A DNA stretch of 64,000 nucleotides from Arthrobacter globiformis. Its GTDB lineage: Bacteria; Actinomycetota; Actinomycetes; Actinomycetales; Micrococcaceae. Position 1 is the stretch's first letter. Every line of letters starts with the position of its first letter. The stretch lies in assembly GCF_030818015.1 (NCBI RefSeq), contig NZ_JAUSZX010000001.1, positions 1,178,001-1,242,000 of the forward strand, given 5' to 3'. Below are positions 17,145 to 25,866 of this stretch, piece after piece. The notes under the pieces are model-generated. The model had not been told where the DNA came from, ran no database searches, and was given only the letters and a program-made list of their open reading frames with translations. A program made the translations under genes and the position numbers.

Positions 17145-19094
17145 ATGGGAACTGGAACCCGCCGGATGACCGTGGCGCAGGCCGTGGTCGAGTACCTTTC
17201 CAAGCAGTACACCGTCGACTCCGTTGCCGGGGTCGATTACCGCGAGCGGCTGATCCCGGGCACGTTCGGCATTTTCGGGCACGGGAACGTGGCCGGCGTG
17301 GGGCAGGCCCTGAAGCAGTACCAGCAGCTCGATCCGAGGATCATGCCGTACTACCAGGGCCGCAACGAACAGGCCCAGGCGCACCAGGCCGTCGGCTACG
17401 CCCGGCACACCCGCCGCCGGCAGACTTACGCGATCAGCACCTCCATCGGCCCGGGCTCGTCCAACCTGCTCACCGGTGCGGCGCTGGCCACCACGAACCG
17501 GCTGCCGGTGTTGCTGCTGCCCAGTGACACGTTCGCCACCCGCGCCGCGGACCCGGTGCTGCAGCAGCTTGAGCAGCCCTACGCCTACGACCTCACGGTC
17601 AACGACGCGTTCCGGCCGCTGTCCAAGTTCTTCGACCGCGTCACCCGGCCCGAGCAGCTGTTCTCCGCGTTCCACCACGGCCTGCGCGTCCTGACCGACC
17701 CGGCCGAGACCGGCGCTGTGACCATCTCGCTGCCCCAGGATGTCCAGGCCGAAGCCTTCGACGTGCCCGAGGAGTTCCTCGCCGAGCGTGAGTGGCGGAT
17801 CCGCCGCCCGGAAGCGGACGATGACGACATCCGCCGCGCCGCCGAGGCCATCCGGGCCGCGAAGCGGCCGCTGATCATCGCCGGCGGCGGCGTCCTCTAC
17901 GCCTACGCCAACGAGGAACTTGCCAAGTTCGCCGAACTGACCGGCATCCCTGTCGGCAACACGCAGGCCGGCGTCGGCGTCCTGCCCTGGGACCACCGGT
18001 TCTCCCTCGGAGCCATCGGCTCCACGGGCACGACGGCGGCCAACGCCATCGCTGCCGAGGCGGACCTGATCATCGGCATCGGCACCCGCTACGAGGACTT
18101 CACCACCGCGTCGCGGACGGCGTTCCAGAACCCGGACCTGAAATTCATCAACATCAACGTCGCACCGATCGACGCGTACAAGCACGGCACCTCGCTGCCG
18201 ATCGTCGCCGACGCGCGCAAGGCGCTGGCCAAGCTGAACCAGGCCCTGGGCGGCTACCGCGTGGGCACCGACCTGGAACAGAAGATCGCCGCCGAGAAGC
18301 AGCGCTGGAACACCACGGTGGACGCGGCCTTCGACACCCGGCACACGCCGCTGCCGGCGCAGAACGAGATCATCGGCGCCACGAACCGGGCCATGGACGC
18401 CTCCGACGTGGTCATCTGCGCCGCCGGGTCGCTGCCGGGTGACCTGCACAAGATGTGGCGGGTCCGGGACCCGTTCGGCTACCACATCGAATACGCCTAC
18501 TCCTGCATGGGCTACGAGATCCCCGGCGGCCTGGGCGTCAAGCGCGCAGCGCTCGCCGAGGCCGCCAAGGGCGGTACCCAGCGTGACGTCGTGGTGATGG
18601 TGGGGGACGGCTCCTACCTGATGATGCACACCGAACTGGTCACCGCCGTCGCCGAACGGATCAAGCTGATCGTGGTCCTGATCCAGAACCACGGCTACGC
18701 CTCCATCGGGTCGCTCTCCGAATCGCTCGGCTCGCAGCGCTTCGGCACCCAGTACCGCGTCCTCGACGAGGAGCAGCACAGCTTCGACGAGGGCGACACC
18801 CTCCCGGTGGACCTGGCCCTGAACGCCGAGTCCCTCGGCGTGAAGGTGATCCGGATCGAGCCGGGGGAGAAGGCCATCGCCGAACTCGAACAGGCCATCC
18901 GGGACGCCAAGGCCGCCCCGGAACGCGGCGGCCCGATCGTGATCCACGTCGAATCCGACCCGCTGCTGGACGCGCCGGACTCCGAATCCTGGTGGGACGT
19001 GCCCGTCTCCCAGGTCTCCGACCTCGACTCCACCCAGCAGGCCTACAAGACCTACACCGACCACAAGAACCGCCAGCGCAAGCTGCTCGGCTGA
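17145..19094 (+). CDS. iolD: 3D-(3,5/4)-trihydroxycyclohexane-1,2-dione acylhydrolase
   Basis: A 649-aa thiamine-diphosphate enzyme that opens the ring of the dione formed from inosose. It begins RRMTVAQAVVEYLSKQYT, has the IolD-specific GTFGIFGHGNVAGVGQAL, and the ThDP motif starting GDGSYLMMHTELVTAV and ending IQNHGYASI. The central FAD/NAD-type domain includes PLIIAGGGVLYAYAN and GVLPWDHRFSLGAIGSTG. Its length is typical. It lies 3 bp after the Cgl0158-family gene and 44 bp before mmsA. Confidence 0.95.
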   Translation: MGTGTRRMTVAQAVVEYLSKQYTVDSVAGVDYRERLIPGTFGIFGHGNVAGVGQALKQYQQLDPRIMPYYQGRNEQAQAHQAVGYARHTRRRQTYAISTSIGPGSSNLLTGAALATTNRLPVLLLPSDTFATRAADPVLQQLEQPYAYDLTVNDAFRPLSKFFDRVTRPEQLFSAFHHGLRVLTDPAETGAVTISLPQDVQAEAFDVPEEFLAEREWRIRRPEADDDDIRRAAEAIRAAKRPLIIAGGGVLYAYANEELAKFAELTGIPVGNTQAGVGVLPWDHRFSLGAIGSTGTTAANAIAAEADLIIGIGTRYEDFTTASRTAFQNPDLKFININVAPIDAYKHGTSLPIVADARKALAKLNQALGGYRVGTDLEQKIAAEKQRWNTTVDAAFDTRHTPLPAQNEIIGATNRAMDASDVVICAAGSLPGDLHKMWRVRDPFGYHIEYAYSCMGYEIPGGLGVKRAALAEAAKGGTQRDVVVMVGDGSYLMMHTELVTAVAERIKLIVVLIQNHGYASIGSLSESLGSQRFGTQYRVLDEEQHSFDEGDTLPVDLALNAESLGVKVIRIEPGEKAIAELEQAIRDAKAAPERGGPIVIHVESDPLLDAPDSESWWDVPVSQVSDLDSTQQAYKTYTDHKNRQRKLLG

Positions 19095-19138
19095 CCCCCA
19101 AGCCTCTCCCTCAAGCAACAGACAAGGAAGTCATCTCT

Positions 19139-20650
19139 ATGTCAACGACGACCGTCACCACCACCATCAACCACTTCATCAACGGCGCCGAGACCGCCGG
19201 CGAAGGCGACCGCACCCAGCCCGTCTACAACCCGGCCACCGGCCAGGTCACCGCGCAGCTGCGCCTTGCCAACCGCGCCGACCTGGACAACACCGTCGCC
19301 GCCGCCCGCAAGGCTGCCGACTCCTGGGGTGACATCTCCCTGGCCAAGCGCACCGCGGTGCTGTTCAAGTTCCGCGAACTCGTCGCAGAGCACGTGAACG
19401 AACTCGCCGAGCTGATCACCGCCGAGCACGGCAAGGTCCTCTCCGACGCGAAAGGCGAGATCGGCCGCGGCCTGGAAGTCATCGAGTTCGCCTGCGGCAT
19501 CCCCACCCTGCTCAAGGGCGACTACTCCGACCAGGTCTCCACCGGCATCGACGTCTTCTCCTTCCGCGAGCCCCTCGGCGTCGTCGCCGGCATCACCCCG
19601 TTCAACTTCCCCGTCATGGTGCCGCTGTGGATGGCCCCGATGGCGATCGCCACCGGCAACGCCTTCATCCTCAAGCCCTCCGAACGCGACCCCTCCGCCT
19701 CCCTGCTGCTGGCCAGGCTCTGGAAGGACGCCGGTCTGCCCGACGGCGTGTTCCAGGTCCTGCACGGCGACAAGGAAACCGTCGACGGGCTGCTGACCCA
19801 CCCGGACGTGGACGGCATCTCCTTCGTCGGCTCCACCCCGATCGCCAAGTACGTCCACGAGACCGCCACCGCCCACGGCAAGCGCGTCCAGGCCCTCGGC
19901 GGCGCCAAGAACCACGCCATCATCCTGCCCGACGCCGACCTGGACAACGCCGCCGACCACCTCGCCGCCGCCGCCTTCGGCTCCGCCGGTGAACGCTGCA
20001 TGGCCATCTCCGTCGCCGTCGCCGTCGGCGACGCCGCGGACCTGCTGGTCAAGAAGGTCGAAGAACGCGCCATCGCCGTCAAAGTCAACAACGGCACCGT
20101 CCCGGGCGCGGAAATGGGCCCGGTCATCACCCCCGCCTCCAAGGAACGCATCGTGAAGATCGTCACCGAGGCCGAAGCCGCGGGAGCCGCTATGGTGGTG
20201 GACGGCCGCGACCTCGTCGTCCCCGGCCACGAGGAAGGCTTCTGGGTCGGGCCCACCGTGATCGACCACGTCAAGACCGAAATGACCGCCTACCAGGAGG
20301 AGATCTTCGGACCCGTCCTCGTCGTCGTCCGCGTCGACACCCTCGAAGACGGCATCAAGCTGATCAACGCCAACCCCTACGGCAACGGCACCGCCATCTT
20401 CACCTCCTCCGGCGCCGCCGCCCGCAAGTTCCAGCGCTCCGTCACCGTCGGCATGATCGGCATCAACGTGCCCCTGCCCGTCCCGGTGGCCTACCACTCC
20501 TTCGGCGGCTGGAAAGCCTCCCTCTTCGGCGACAAGCACATTTACGGCCCCGAAGGCGTCTCCTTCTACACCCGCGGCAAGGTCGTCACCTCACGCTGGC
20601 CCGAACCCACCCACGCCTCCGGCGCCTCCTACAACTTCCCCTCCAACTAG
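19139..20650 (+). CDS. mmsA: CoA-acylating methylmalonate-semialdehyde dehydrogenase
   Basis: A 503-aa aldehyde dehydrogenase, also called IolA: it oxidises malonate semialdehyde to acetyl-CoA and CO2 in inositol catabolism, or methylmalonate semialdehyde in valine breakdown. Family marks are HFINGAETAGEG at the start, GVVAGITPFNFPVMVPLW, FVGSTPIAKYV and the active-site Cys287 in GSAGERCMA. ATG at 19139 has AAGGAAGT (19124-19131). The location between iolD and iolE supports the IolA role. Confidence 0.94.
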   Translation: MSTTTVTTTINHFINGAETAGEGDRTQPVYNPATGQVTAQLRLANRADLDNTVAAARKAADSWGDISLAKRTAVLFKFRELVAEHVNELAELITAEHGKVLSDAKGEIGRGLEVIEFACGIPTLLKGDYSDQVSTGIDVFSFREPLGVVAGITPFNFPVMVPLWMAPMAIATGNAFILKPSERDPSASLLLARLWKDAGLPDGVFQVLHGDKETVDGLLTHPDVDGISFVGSTPIAKYVHETATAHGKRVQALGGAKNHAIILPDADLDNAADHLAAAAFGSAGERCMAISVAVAVGDAADLLVKKVEERAIAVKVNNGTVPGAEMGPVITPASKERIVKIVTEAEAAGAAMVVDGRDLVVPGHEEGFWVGPTVIDHVKTEMTAYQEEIFGPVLVVVRVDTLEDGIKLINANPYGNGTAIFTSSGAAARKFQRSVTVGMIGINVPLPVPVAYHSFGGWKASLFGDKHIYGPEGVSFYTRGKVVTSRWPEPTHASGASYNFPSN

Positions 20651-20786
20651 TCCCCACCGCCAGCCTCGCCTCGCAAGTCCCCATCGGCTCCCAGCCTTCG
20701 CAAGCTCAGGCAGGGACCCTCGCCGATGTGGCTCCACAGCCAGACTTGGCGGGGTAGGCCCCGCAAAAGAGAAAGACAACGCTGTC

Positions 20787-21698
20787 ATGACTGAGAACAA
20801 GCTGATCATCGGCACCGCACCGGATTCCTGGGGTGTCTGGTTCCCGGACGACCCCAAGCAGACCCCATGGGAACGCTTCCTGGACGAGGTAGCGGAATCC
20901 GGGTACAAGTGGATCGAACTGGGCCCCTATGGCTACCTGCCCAACGACCCCACCCGGCTGGCTGAGGAGCTCAAGCAGCGCGACCTGCAGGTCTGCGCGG
21001 GCACGGTCTTCACCTCGTTCCACCGCGGCCTGGACCAGTGGGAGACGGCCTGGGAGCCGGCCCGCAAGGTCGCCGAACTGACAGCAGCCATGGGGGGCGA
21101 GCACATTGTGGTCATCCCCGCCATGTGGCGCGACGACGTCACCGGCGAGGCCGTGGAGAGCGGCACGCTCAGCGAAAGGGCCTGGAGCGACCTGTTTGCC
21201 GGCCACAACCGGCTCGGAAAGACGCTGCTCGAGGACTTCGGCCTCAAGCAGCAGTTCCACTCCCACGCTGACTCGCATGTCGGAGCCCAGGAGGACATCG
21301 AAACACTGCTGGGCGCGACGGACCCGCAGTACCTCAACCTGTGCCTGGACACCGGCCACGCGGAATACTGCGGCGCCTCCAGCCTGGAGCTCATCAAGAA
21401 CTACCCGGACCGGATCGGGTACCTGCACCTGAAGCAGATCAACCCGGACGTCCTCAAGAAGGTCAACGAGGAGAACATGACCTGGGCAGCGGCAAACCTG
21501 GCCGGCGTCATGACCGAACCGCCGAACGGTCTGCCCGACCTGCGCGCGGTCATCGAAGCCGTGGAGGCCCTGGACCGGCCGATCTTCGGCATCGTTGAGC
21601 AGGACATGTACCCGGTGGCCTTCGACGTTCCGATGCCCATCGCCAAGCGCACCCGCAACTACCTGCTGTCCTGCGGCTCCCGCACGGCGGTCAACTAA
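20787..21698 (+). CDS. iolE: Inosose dehydratase
   Basis: A 303-aa TIM-barrel protein of the AP endonuclease 2/xylose isomerase-like superfamily. The opening IIGTAPDSWGVWFPDDP is characteristic of IolE, which dehydrates 2-keto-myo-inositol. Likely metal ligands lie in FHSHADSHVG, CLDTGHAEYCG and YLHLKQIN, and the glutamate in FGIVEQDMYP. There is a 136-bp gap after mmsA without a clear hairpin; iolG follows after 36 bp. Confidence 0.9.
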   Translation: MTENKLIIGTAPDSWGVWFPDDPKQTPWERFLDEVAESGYKWIELGPYGYLPNDPTRLAEELKQRDLQVCAGTVFTSFHRGLDQWETAWEPARKVAELTAAMGGEHIVVIPAMWRDDVTGEAVESGTLSERAWSDLFAGHNRLGKTLLEDFGLKQQFHSHADSHVGAQEDIETLLGATDPQYLNLCLDTGHAEYCGASSLELIKNYPDRIGYLHLKQINPDVLKKVNEENMTWAAANLAGVMTEPPNGLPDLRAVIEAVEALDRPIFGIVEQDMYPVAFDVPMPIAKRTRNYLLSCGSRTAVN

Positions 21699-21734
21699 CC
21701 TCCGCCCCGGCATCCCAAACGTAAGGAAAGAACA

Positions 21735-22748
21735 ATGACTGAAACCCTTCGCGTCGCCGTTATCGGCGCCGGCCGCATGGGCACGGACCATATCCAGCGC
21801 CTGAGCAAGCGCATCCACGGCGCTGAAGTAGCCGCCGTCGTCGACGTTGACCTCGCCCGCGCCCAGGCCGCCATCGAGGGCATCCCCGGGGCCGTTGCCC
21901 TGGCCGACGCTGAAGAGGCGCTGAACAACGGCGACGTCAACGCCGTCCTCATCGCCACGCCCGGCTTCTTGCACGAGGAGATCCTGCTCAAGGCCATCGC
22001 CAAGGACATTCCCATCCTGTGCGAGAAGCCGCTGACGCCGGATGCCAAGTCGTCCTGGAAGATCGTCCAGGCCGAGGAGAAGCTGGGCCGCAAGCGCATC
22101 CAGGTGGGCTTCATGCGCCGCTTCGACGCCGAATACTCCGCCCTGGGTCAGGTCATCCGCGACCGTGAACTGGGCGAACTGCTCATGCTGCACCACCAGC
22201 ACCGGAACCCGAGCACCCCGGCGGGCTTCACCAACGAAATGCTCATCAACGACTCCGTGGTCCACGAGTTTGACGCCATCCGCTTCTTCACCGGCGAGGA
22301 AATCACCTCGGTCCAGGTCCGCCTCGGCAAGGCCACGAAGAACGCACCGGCCGGCCAGCACGACCCCCAGCACGTCCTGATCGAAACCGAGTCCGGTGTC
22401 CTGGCCGACGTCGAAATCTACGTGAACGCGAAGTTCGGCTACGAAGTGGCCACGCAGGCCTCCTTCGAAGACGGGATCGTGAGCATCGGCGGCGACAAGG
22501 GGCCCTACACCCGCAGCAACGGCCGCTGGGGGGGCAAGGTCACCCCCGGCTTCGAGGAGCGTTTCGGCGCCGCGTACGACGTCGAAATCCAGGCCTGGGT
22601 GGACGCCGCGCTCCGCGGAGAAATCGGCGGACCCAGCGCCTGGGACGGCTACGCCACGGCTGCCTGCTGCGAAGCCGGCGTGGAAGCCCAGAAGAACGGC
22701 GAGAAGGTCGCCGTGAAGCTGGCTGCGAAGCCTGATCTCTACAAGTAG
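21735..22748 (+). CDS. iolG: Inositol 2-dehydrogenase, Gfo/Idh/MocA family
   Basis: A 337-aa NAD(P)-dependent oxidoreductase. The N-terminal Rossmann domain shows VAVIGAGRMGTDHIQRL; CEKPLTP holds the conserved Lys, and INDSVVHEFDAIRFF contains the Asp and His of the inositol dehydrogenase active site. It oxidises myo-inositol to 2-keto-myo-inositol, the first step of the pathway. ATG at 21735 has AAGGAAAG upstream. It sits between iolE and iolH. Confidence 0.92.
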   Translation: MTETLRVAVIGAGRMGTDHIQRLSKRIHGAEVAAVVDVDLARAQAAIEGIPGAVALADAEEALNNGDVNAVLIATPGFLHEEILLKAIAKDIPILCEKPLTPDAKSSWKIVQAEEKLGRKRIQVGFMRRFDAEYSALGQVIRDRELGELLMLHHQHRNPSTPAGFTNEMLINDSVVHEFDAIRFFTGEEITSVQVRLGKATKNAPAGQHDPQHVLIETESGVLADVEIYVNAKFGYEVATQASFEDGIVSIGGDKGPYTRSNGRWGGKVTPGFEERFGAAYDVEIQAWVDAALRGEIGGPSAWDGYATAACCEAGVEAQKNGEKVAVKLAAKPDLYK

Positions 22749-22823
22749 GACGTGAGAAGGGGACGGAGTCATTCGTCCCCTTCAGTGTCTCCGCCCCTTC
22801 CTTATCCACAATGGAGTGTTCTC

Positions 22824-23699
22824 GTGAAAATCGCCCTTGACCCCACCCCCTTCCACCACAGCCACAGCCTGCTGGAGTTCCCCAAGGTGGTGGCCGACCT
22901 CGGTTACAAGTACATGCAGATGACGCCGCACCCGGATTTCATCCCCTTCTTCAACCACCCCAAGGCCGACGACGAACTGGTGGGCCAGCTGAAGAAGGCG
23001 TGCACCGACGCAGGAATCGAAATCGCGTCCGTCCTGCCGGTGCTGCGCTGGTCCGGCCCGGACGAGGACGCCCGCGAGGCAGCAGTGCGCTACTGGAAGC
23101 GCGCCATCCAGATCACCGTGGACCTGGGCGTCAGCACCATGAATACCGAGTTCAGCGGCCGGCCGGAGCTGGCCGAGGAATCCGAGCGTGCGTTCTACCG
23201 TTCCATGGAGGAACTGCTCCCCATCATCGAGCGCGAAGGCATCGACCTGCTCATAGACCCGCACCCGGACGACTTCGTGGAGGAGGGCCTGGCTGCGATC
23301 CGCGTCATCCGCGGGCTGAACTCGAAGAACGTCGGCATGGTCTACGTGGCGTCCCACAGCTTCCACATGAAGAACTCGCCGCTGGACATCATGCGCGCGG
23401 CGGGGGACAAGCTCCGCCTGGTCCACGTCGCCGACACCATGAACCACCACGCCTCCCACGGACTGCGCTACATCACCAACCCGCCGGGCAACGCCGTCCG
23501 GGTGCACCAGCACCTGAAGATCGGCGACGGCGACGTGAACTGGGATGAGTTCTTCGGCGGCCTGAAGGAAATCGGGTTCCTGGACCGGGAGGACACCGTC
23601 ATGGTTTCCAGCGTCTTCGCCGAAAACGAGAATGCCGAGGAGGTCTCCCGCTTCCAGCTGGACACCATGAAGCAGTACGTGCAGAAGGTCAGCGTATGA
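22824..23699 (+). CDS. iolH: IolH-like sugar phosphate isomerase/epimerase
   Basis: A 291-aa TIM-barrel protein of the xylose-isomerase-like family, beginning KIALDPTPFHHSHSL. Likely metal-site residues occur in MNTEFSG, LIDPHPDDF, VASHSFHM and LVHVADTMNHH. In Corynebacterium and Bacillus IolH lies in the iol cluster, but its reaction is poorly defined. The GTG at 22824 is chosen over an upstream in-frame ATG (22752) because GGAG (22813-22816) is 7 nt before it and the extension is not family-like. The ATGA overlap couples it to the transporter. Confidence 0.85.
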   Translation: MKIALDPTPFHHSHSLLEFPKVVADLGYKYMQMTPHPDFIPFFNHPKADDELVGQLKKACTDAGIEIASVLPVLRWSGPDEDAREAAVRYWKRAIQITVDLGVSTMNTEFSGRPELAEESERAFYRSMEELLPIIEREGIDLLIDPHPDDFVEEGLAAIRVIRGLNSKNVGMVYVASHSFHMKNSPLDIMRAAGDKLRLVHVADTMNHHASHGLRYITNPPGNAVRVHQHLKIGDGDVNWDEFFGGLKEIGFLDREDTVMVSSVFAENENAEEVSRFQLDTMKQYVQKVSV

Positions 23700-25138
23700 C
23701 GGCGGCGCCTTCTGGGAAGGCTGACTTAAAACACCACCGGGCACTGCGCACCGTCACCATCATCTCCACCTTCGGCGGCCTGCTCTTCGGCTACGACACA
23801 GGCGTCATCAACGGTGCCCTGCCCTACATGCAGGAGGACCTGGGTCTGACCCCGCTGGCCGAGGGCATGGTGACGTCGTCGCTGCTGTTCGGCGCCGCTT
23901 TCGGTGCCCTGTTCGGCGGCCGGCTGGCGGACCGAAACGGCCGCCGCAAGATGATCATGGTCCTGGCCGTCATCTTCCTGACCGGCACGCTGTCCTGCAC
24001 CCTGGCTCCCAGCACCGAGTTCATGGTGGCGGCCCGGTTCATCCTGGGCCTGGCCGTGGGCGGGGCGTCCGTGACGGTGCCGGTGTACCTCGCGGAGGTC
24101 TCGCCGCCGGCCCGGCGCGGGCGGATCGTGACGCAGAACGAGCTCATGATCGTCACCGGCCAGCTGCTCGCCTTCATCTTCAACGCCTACCTCGGCAACA
24201 CCTTCGGTGAGGCCGGGGGCATTTGGCGCTGGATGCTGGTCATTGCCACGCTGCCGGCGGTCGCCTTGTGGATCGGCATGGCCTTCATGCCCGAAAGCCC
24301 CCGCTGGCTCGCCTCGATGGGCAGCTTCGGCGAGGCGCTCGGCGTGCTCCAGCGCATCCGCTCCAAGGCCGAGGCGACGGCCGAATTCGAAGAAGTCAAG
24401 GCCATGGCCGTGGAGGACTACAAGTCCAAGATGGGGTCCTGGAAGCACCTGCAGGTTCCCTGGCTGCGGCGGATCTTCTTCGTCGGCGTCGGCCTTGCGG
24501 TGATCCAGCAGATCACCGGCGTGAACTCCATCATGTACTACGGCACCCAGATCCTCGCCGATGCCGGCTTCGGCCGGGAAGCGGCACTGAGCGCCAACAT
24601 CGCCAACGGTGTCATCTCGGTGCTTGCCACCTTCGCGGGGATCTGGCTCCTCGGCAAGGTGGGGCGCCGCAGGATGCTTATCACCGGCCAGGTCGGAACC
24701 ACCTCGGCCCTGCTGCTGATCGGCCTGTTCTCGCTGATCCTGCCCGAGGGCACCGGGCGCGGATACGTGATCCTGGCGCTGACCGTCACGTTCCTCGCAT
24801 TCCAGCAGGGAGCCATTTCACCGGTCACCTGGCTCATGCTCTCGGAGATCTTCCCGCTGAAGCTGCGTGGCCTGGGCATGGGCGCATCGGCCTTCGTGCT
24901 CTGGATCGTGAACTTCCTGATCGGCTTCGGCTTCCCGCAGCTGCTCGCGGCCATCGGCATCTCCAACACGTTCTTCGTGTTCGCCGTCCTGGGTGTCGGG
25001 GCGATTCTGTTCGCCGCAAAGTACGTCCCGGAGACCAAGGACAAGAGCCTCGAGGACGTAGAACACTACTTCAAGCACCAGGCCGGCGTCCCCGCCGAAG
25101 CAAAGACTGCCGTCGAAGCGGGAACCCCGGTCCACTAA
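23696..25138 (+). CDS. iolT: Sugar/inositol transporter, MFS
   Basis: A 480-aa, 12-helix sugar-porter family protein. Motifs: GGLLFGYDTGVINGALP in helix 1, GGRLADRNGRRKMI (loop 2-3), PESPRWL after helix 6, QQITGVNSIMYYG in helix 7 and PETKDKSLEDVE at the C-terminus. Its closeness to iolG/iolH and the 4-base overlap mark it as the inositol/proton symporter of the cluster, like IolT1 of C. glutamicum. Last gene of the operon; a hairpin follows. Confidence 0.92.
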   Translation: MTAAPSGKADLKHHRALRTVTIISTFGGLLFGYDTGVINGALPYMQEDLGLTPLAEGMVTSSLLFGAAFGALFGGRLADRNGRRKMIMVLAVIFLTGTLSCTLAPSTEFMVAARFILGLAVGGASVTVPVYLAEVSPPARRGRIVTQNELMIVTGQLLAFIFNAYLGNTFGEAGGIWRWMLVIATLPAVALWIGMAFMPESPRWLASMGSFGEALGVLQRIRSKAEATAEFEEVKAMAVEDYKSKMGSWKHLQVPWLRRIFFVGVGLAVIQQITGVNSIMYYGTQILADAGFGREAALSANIANGVISVLATFAGIWLLGKVGRRRMLITGQVGTTSALLLIGLFSLILPEGTGRGYVILALTVTFLAFQQGAISPVTWLMLSEIFPLKLRGLGMGASAFVLWIVNFLIGFGFPQLLAAIGISNTFFVFAVLGVGAILFAAKYVPETKDKSLEDVEHYFKHQAGVPAEAKTAVEAGTPVH

Positions 25139-25162
25139 GCCCGTCCTACTCCGGAGTTTGCA

Positions 25163-25203
25163 CAGATAATGCCCTCTCGCGGCCTTCGAGGGGGCATCAT
25201 CTG
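25163..25203. terminator. Bidirectional terminator, iolT / marR
   Basis: 17-base arms (25163-25179 and 25187-25203) with two mismatches that allow G:U pairs, plus weaker outer pairing. It lies between convergent genes. The arm start CAGATAATG recurs in another hairpin at 46119. Confidence 0.65.
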
Positions 25204-25244
25204 TACTAAAACTCCATCGCCGGAGGGGTTCCTGCAGTCGGAGG

Positions 25245-25694
25245 CTAGACGCCAGCGTGGAGGCGGGGGAGGGCGTCCACCAGGGGCGCCAGCTCCGGCA
25301 CCTGCTGCGCCTCGGCCAGGGTCCGCTCCAGCGCGGCGTCGTGGACCGGCCGGGCTTCTGCCAACAGCTTGCTCCCGCTGCCTGTGAGCTCGGTGTAGAT
25401 GCCGCGGCGGTCGTCCGCGCACAGGATGCGGGTCAGCAGGCCGCGGTCCTCCAGCCGGTTCACCAGGCGGGTGGTCGCGCTGGCACTGAGAGCCGTGGCC
25501 CGCGCCAGCTGCTGCATGCGCATGTGCCACCCATCCTGGCGGCTGAGCGCGTCCAGCACGGTGTATTCGACGACTGAGAGCTGGGCCTGCCCCTGCAGCG
25601 ACCGTTCCAGCTCCGCCTCGATCAGCCCGTGCAGGGCCGCCAGGGTACGCCACCCCTGGGCGCGCACCTCCACGGCGTCGTCCTTGATGCCCAC
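25245..25694 (-). CDS. MarR family transcriptional regulator
   Basis: A 149-aa winged-helix repressor: LSVVEYTVLDALSRQDG, MQQLARATALSASATTRLVN and the wing DDRRGIYTELTGSG. It is divergent from an MFS drug-type exporter, and the 172-bp gap holds a large inverted repeat (25745-25817) that is a likely binding site. MarR proteins commonly repress a neighbouring exporter until a phenolic or other ligand binds. Confidence 0.9.
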   Translation of the reverse strand: MGIKDDAVEVRAQGWRTLAALHGLIEAELERSLQGQAQLSVVEYTVLDALSRQDGWHMRMQQLARATALSASATTRLVNRLEDRGLLTRILCADDRRGIYTELTGSGSKLLAEARPVHDAALERTLAEAQQVPELAPLVDALPRLHAGV

Positions 25695-25744
25695 GGGCTC
25701 TCCTCCTTCAGTTCACCGGCTCACTCGGAACAGAGCCGGCACAG

Positions 25745-25817
25745 ATAGTTGCTTGCGCGCTATATCTTTCTGTGCAATATTTGCTTGTGCAACAAAATAT
25801 AGCGCGCTTGCAACTAT
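25745..25817. promoter_or_regulatory. Large inverted repeat in the marR/MFS divergent promoter
   Basis: 21-base arms (25745-25765 and 25797-25817) match with two central mismatches; each holds GCGCGCTATAT or its complement. The 31-bp centre carries TGTGCAA twice in direct orientation. The region is much more AT-rich than its surroundings, as expected for overlapping divergent promoters under MarR control. Confidence 0.55.
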
Positions 25818-25866
25818 TAGCTTACGTCGCGCTCCGCATTCAGTACAGTTCCGAAGGAGCATATCC

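Noticed and set aside
17112..20539. Long minus-strand frames opposite iolD and mmsA
   Set aside because: Shadow frames caused by third-position GC; composition is biased and no family is recognisable.
20651..20786. Terminator between mmsA and iolE
   Set aside because: No convincing stem with a T-run in this 136-bp gap; the operon probably continues through it.
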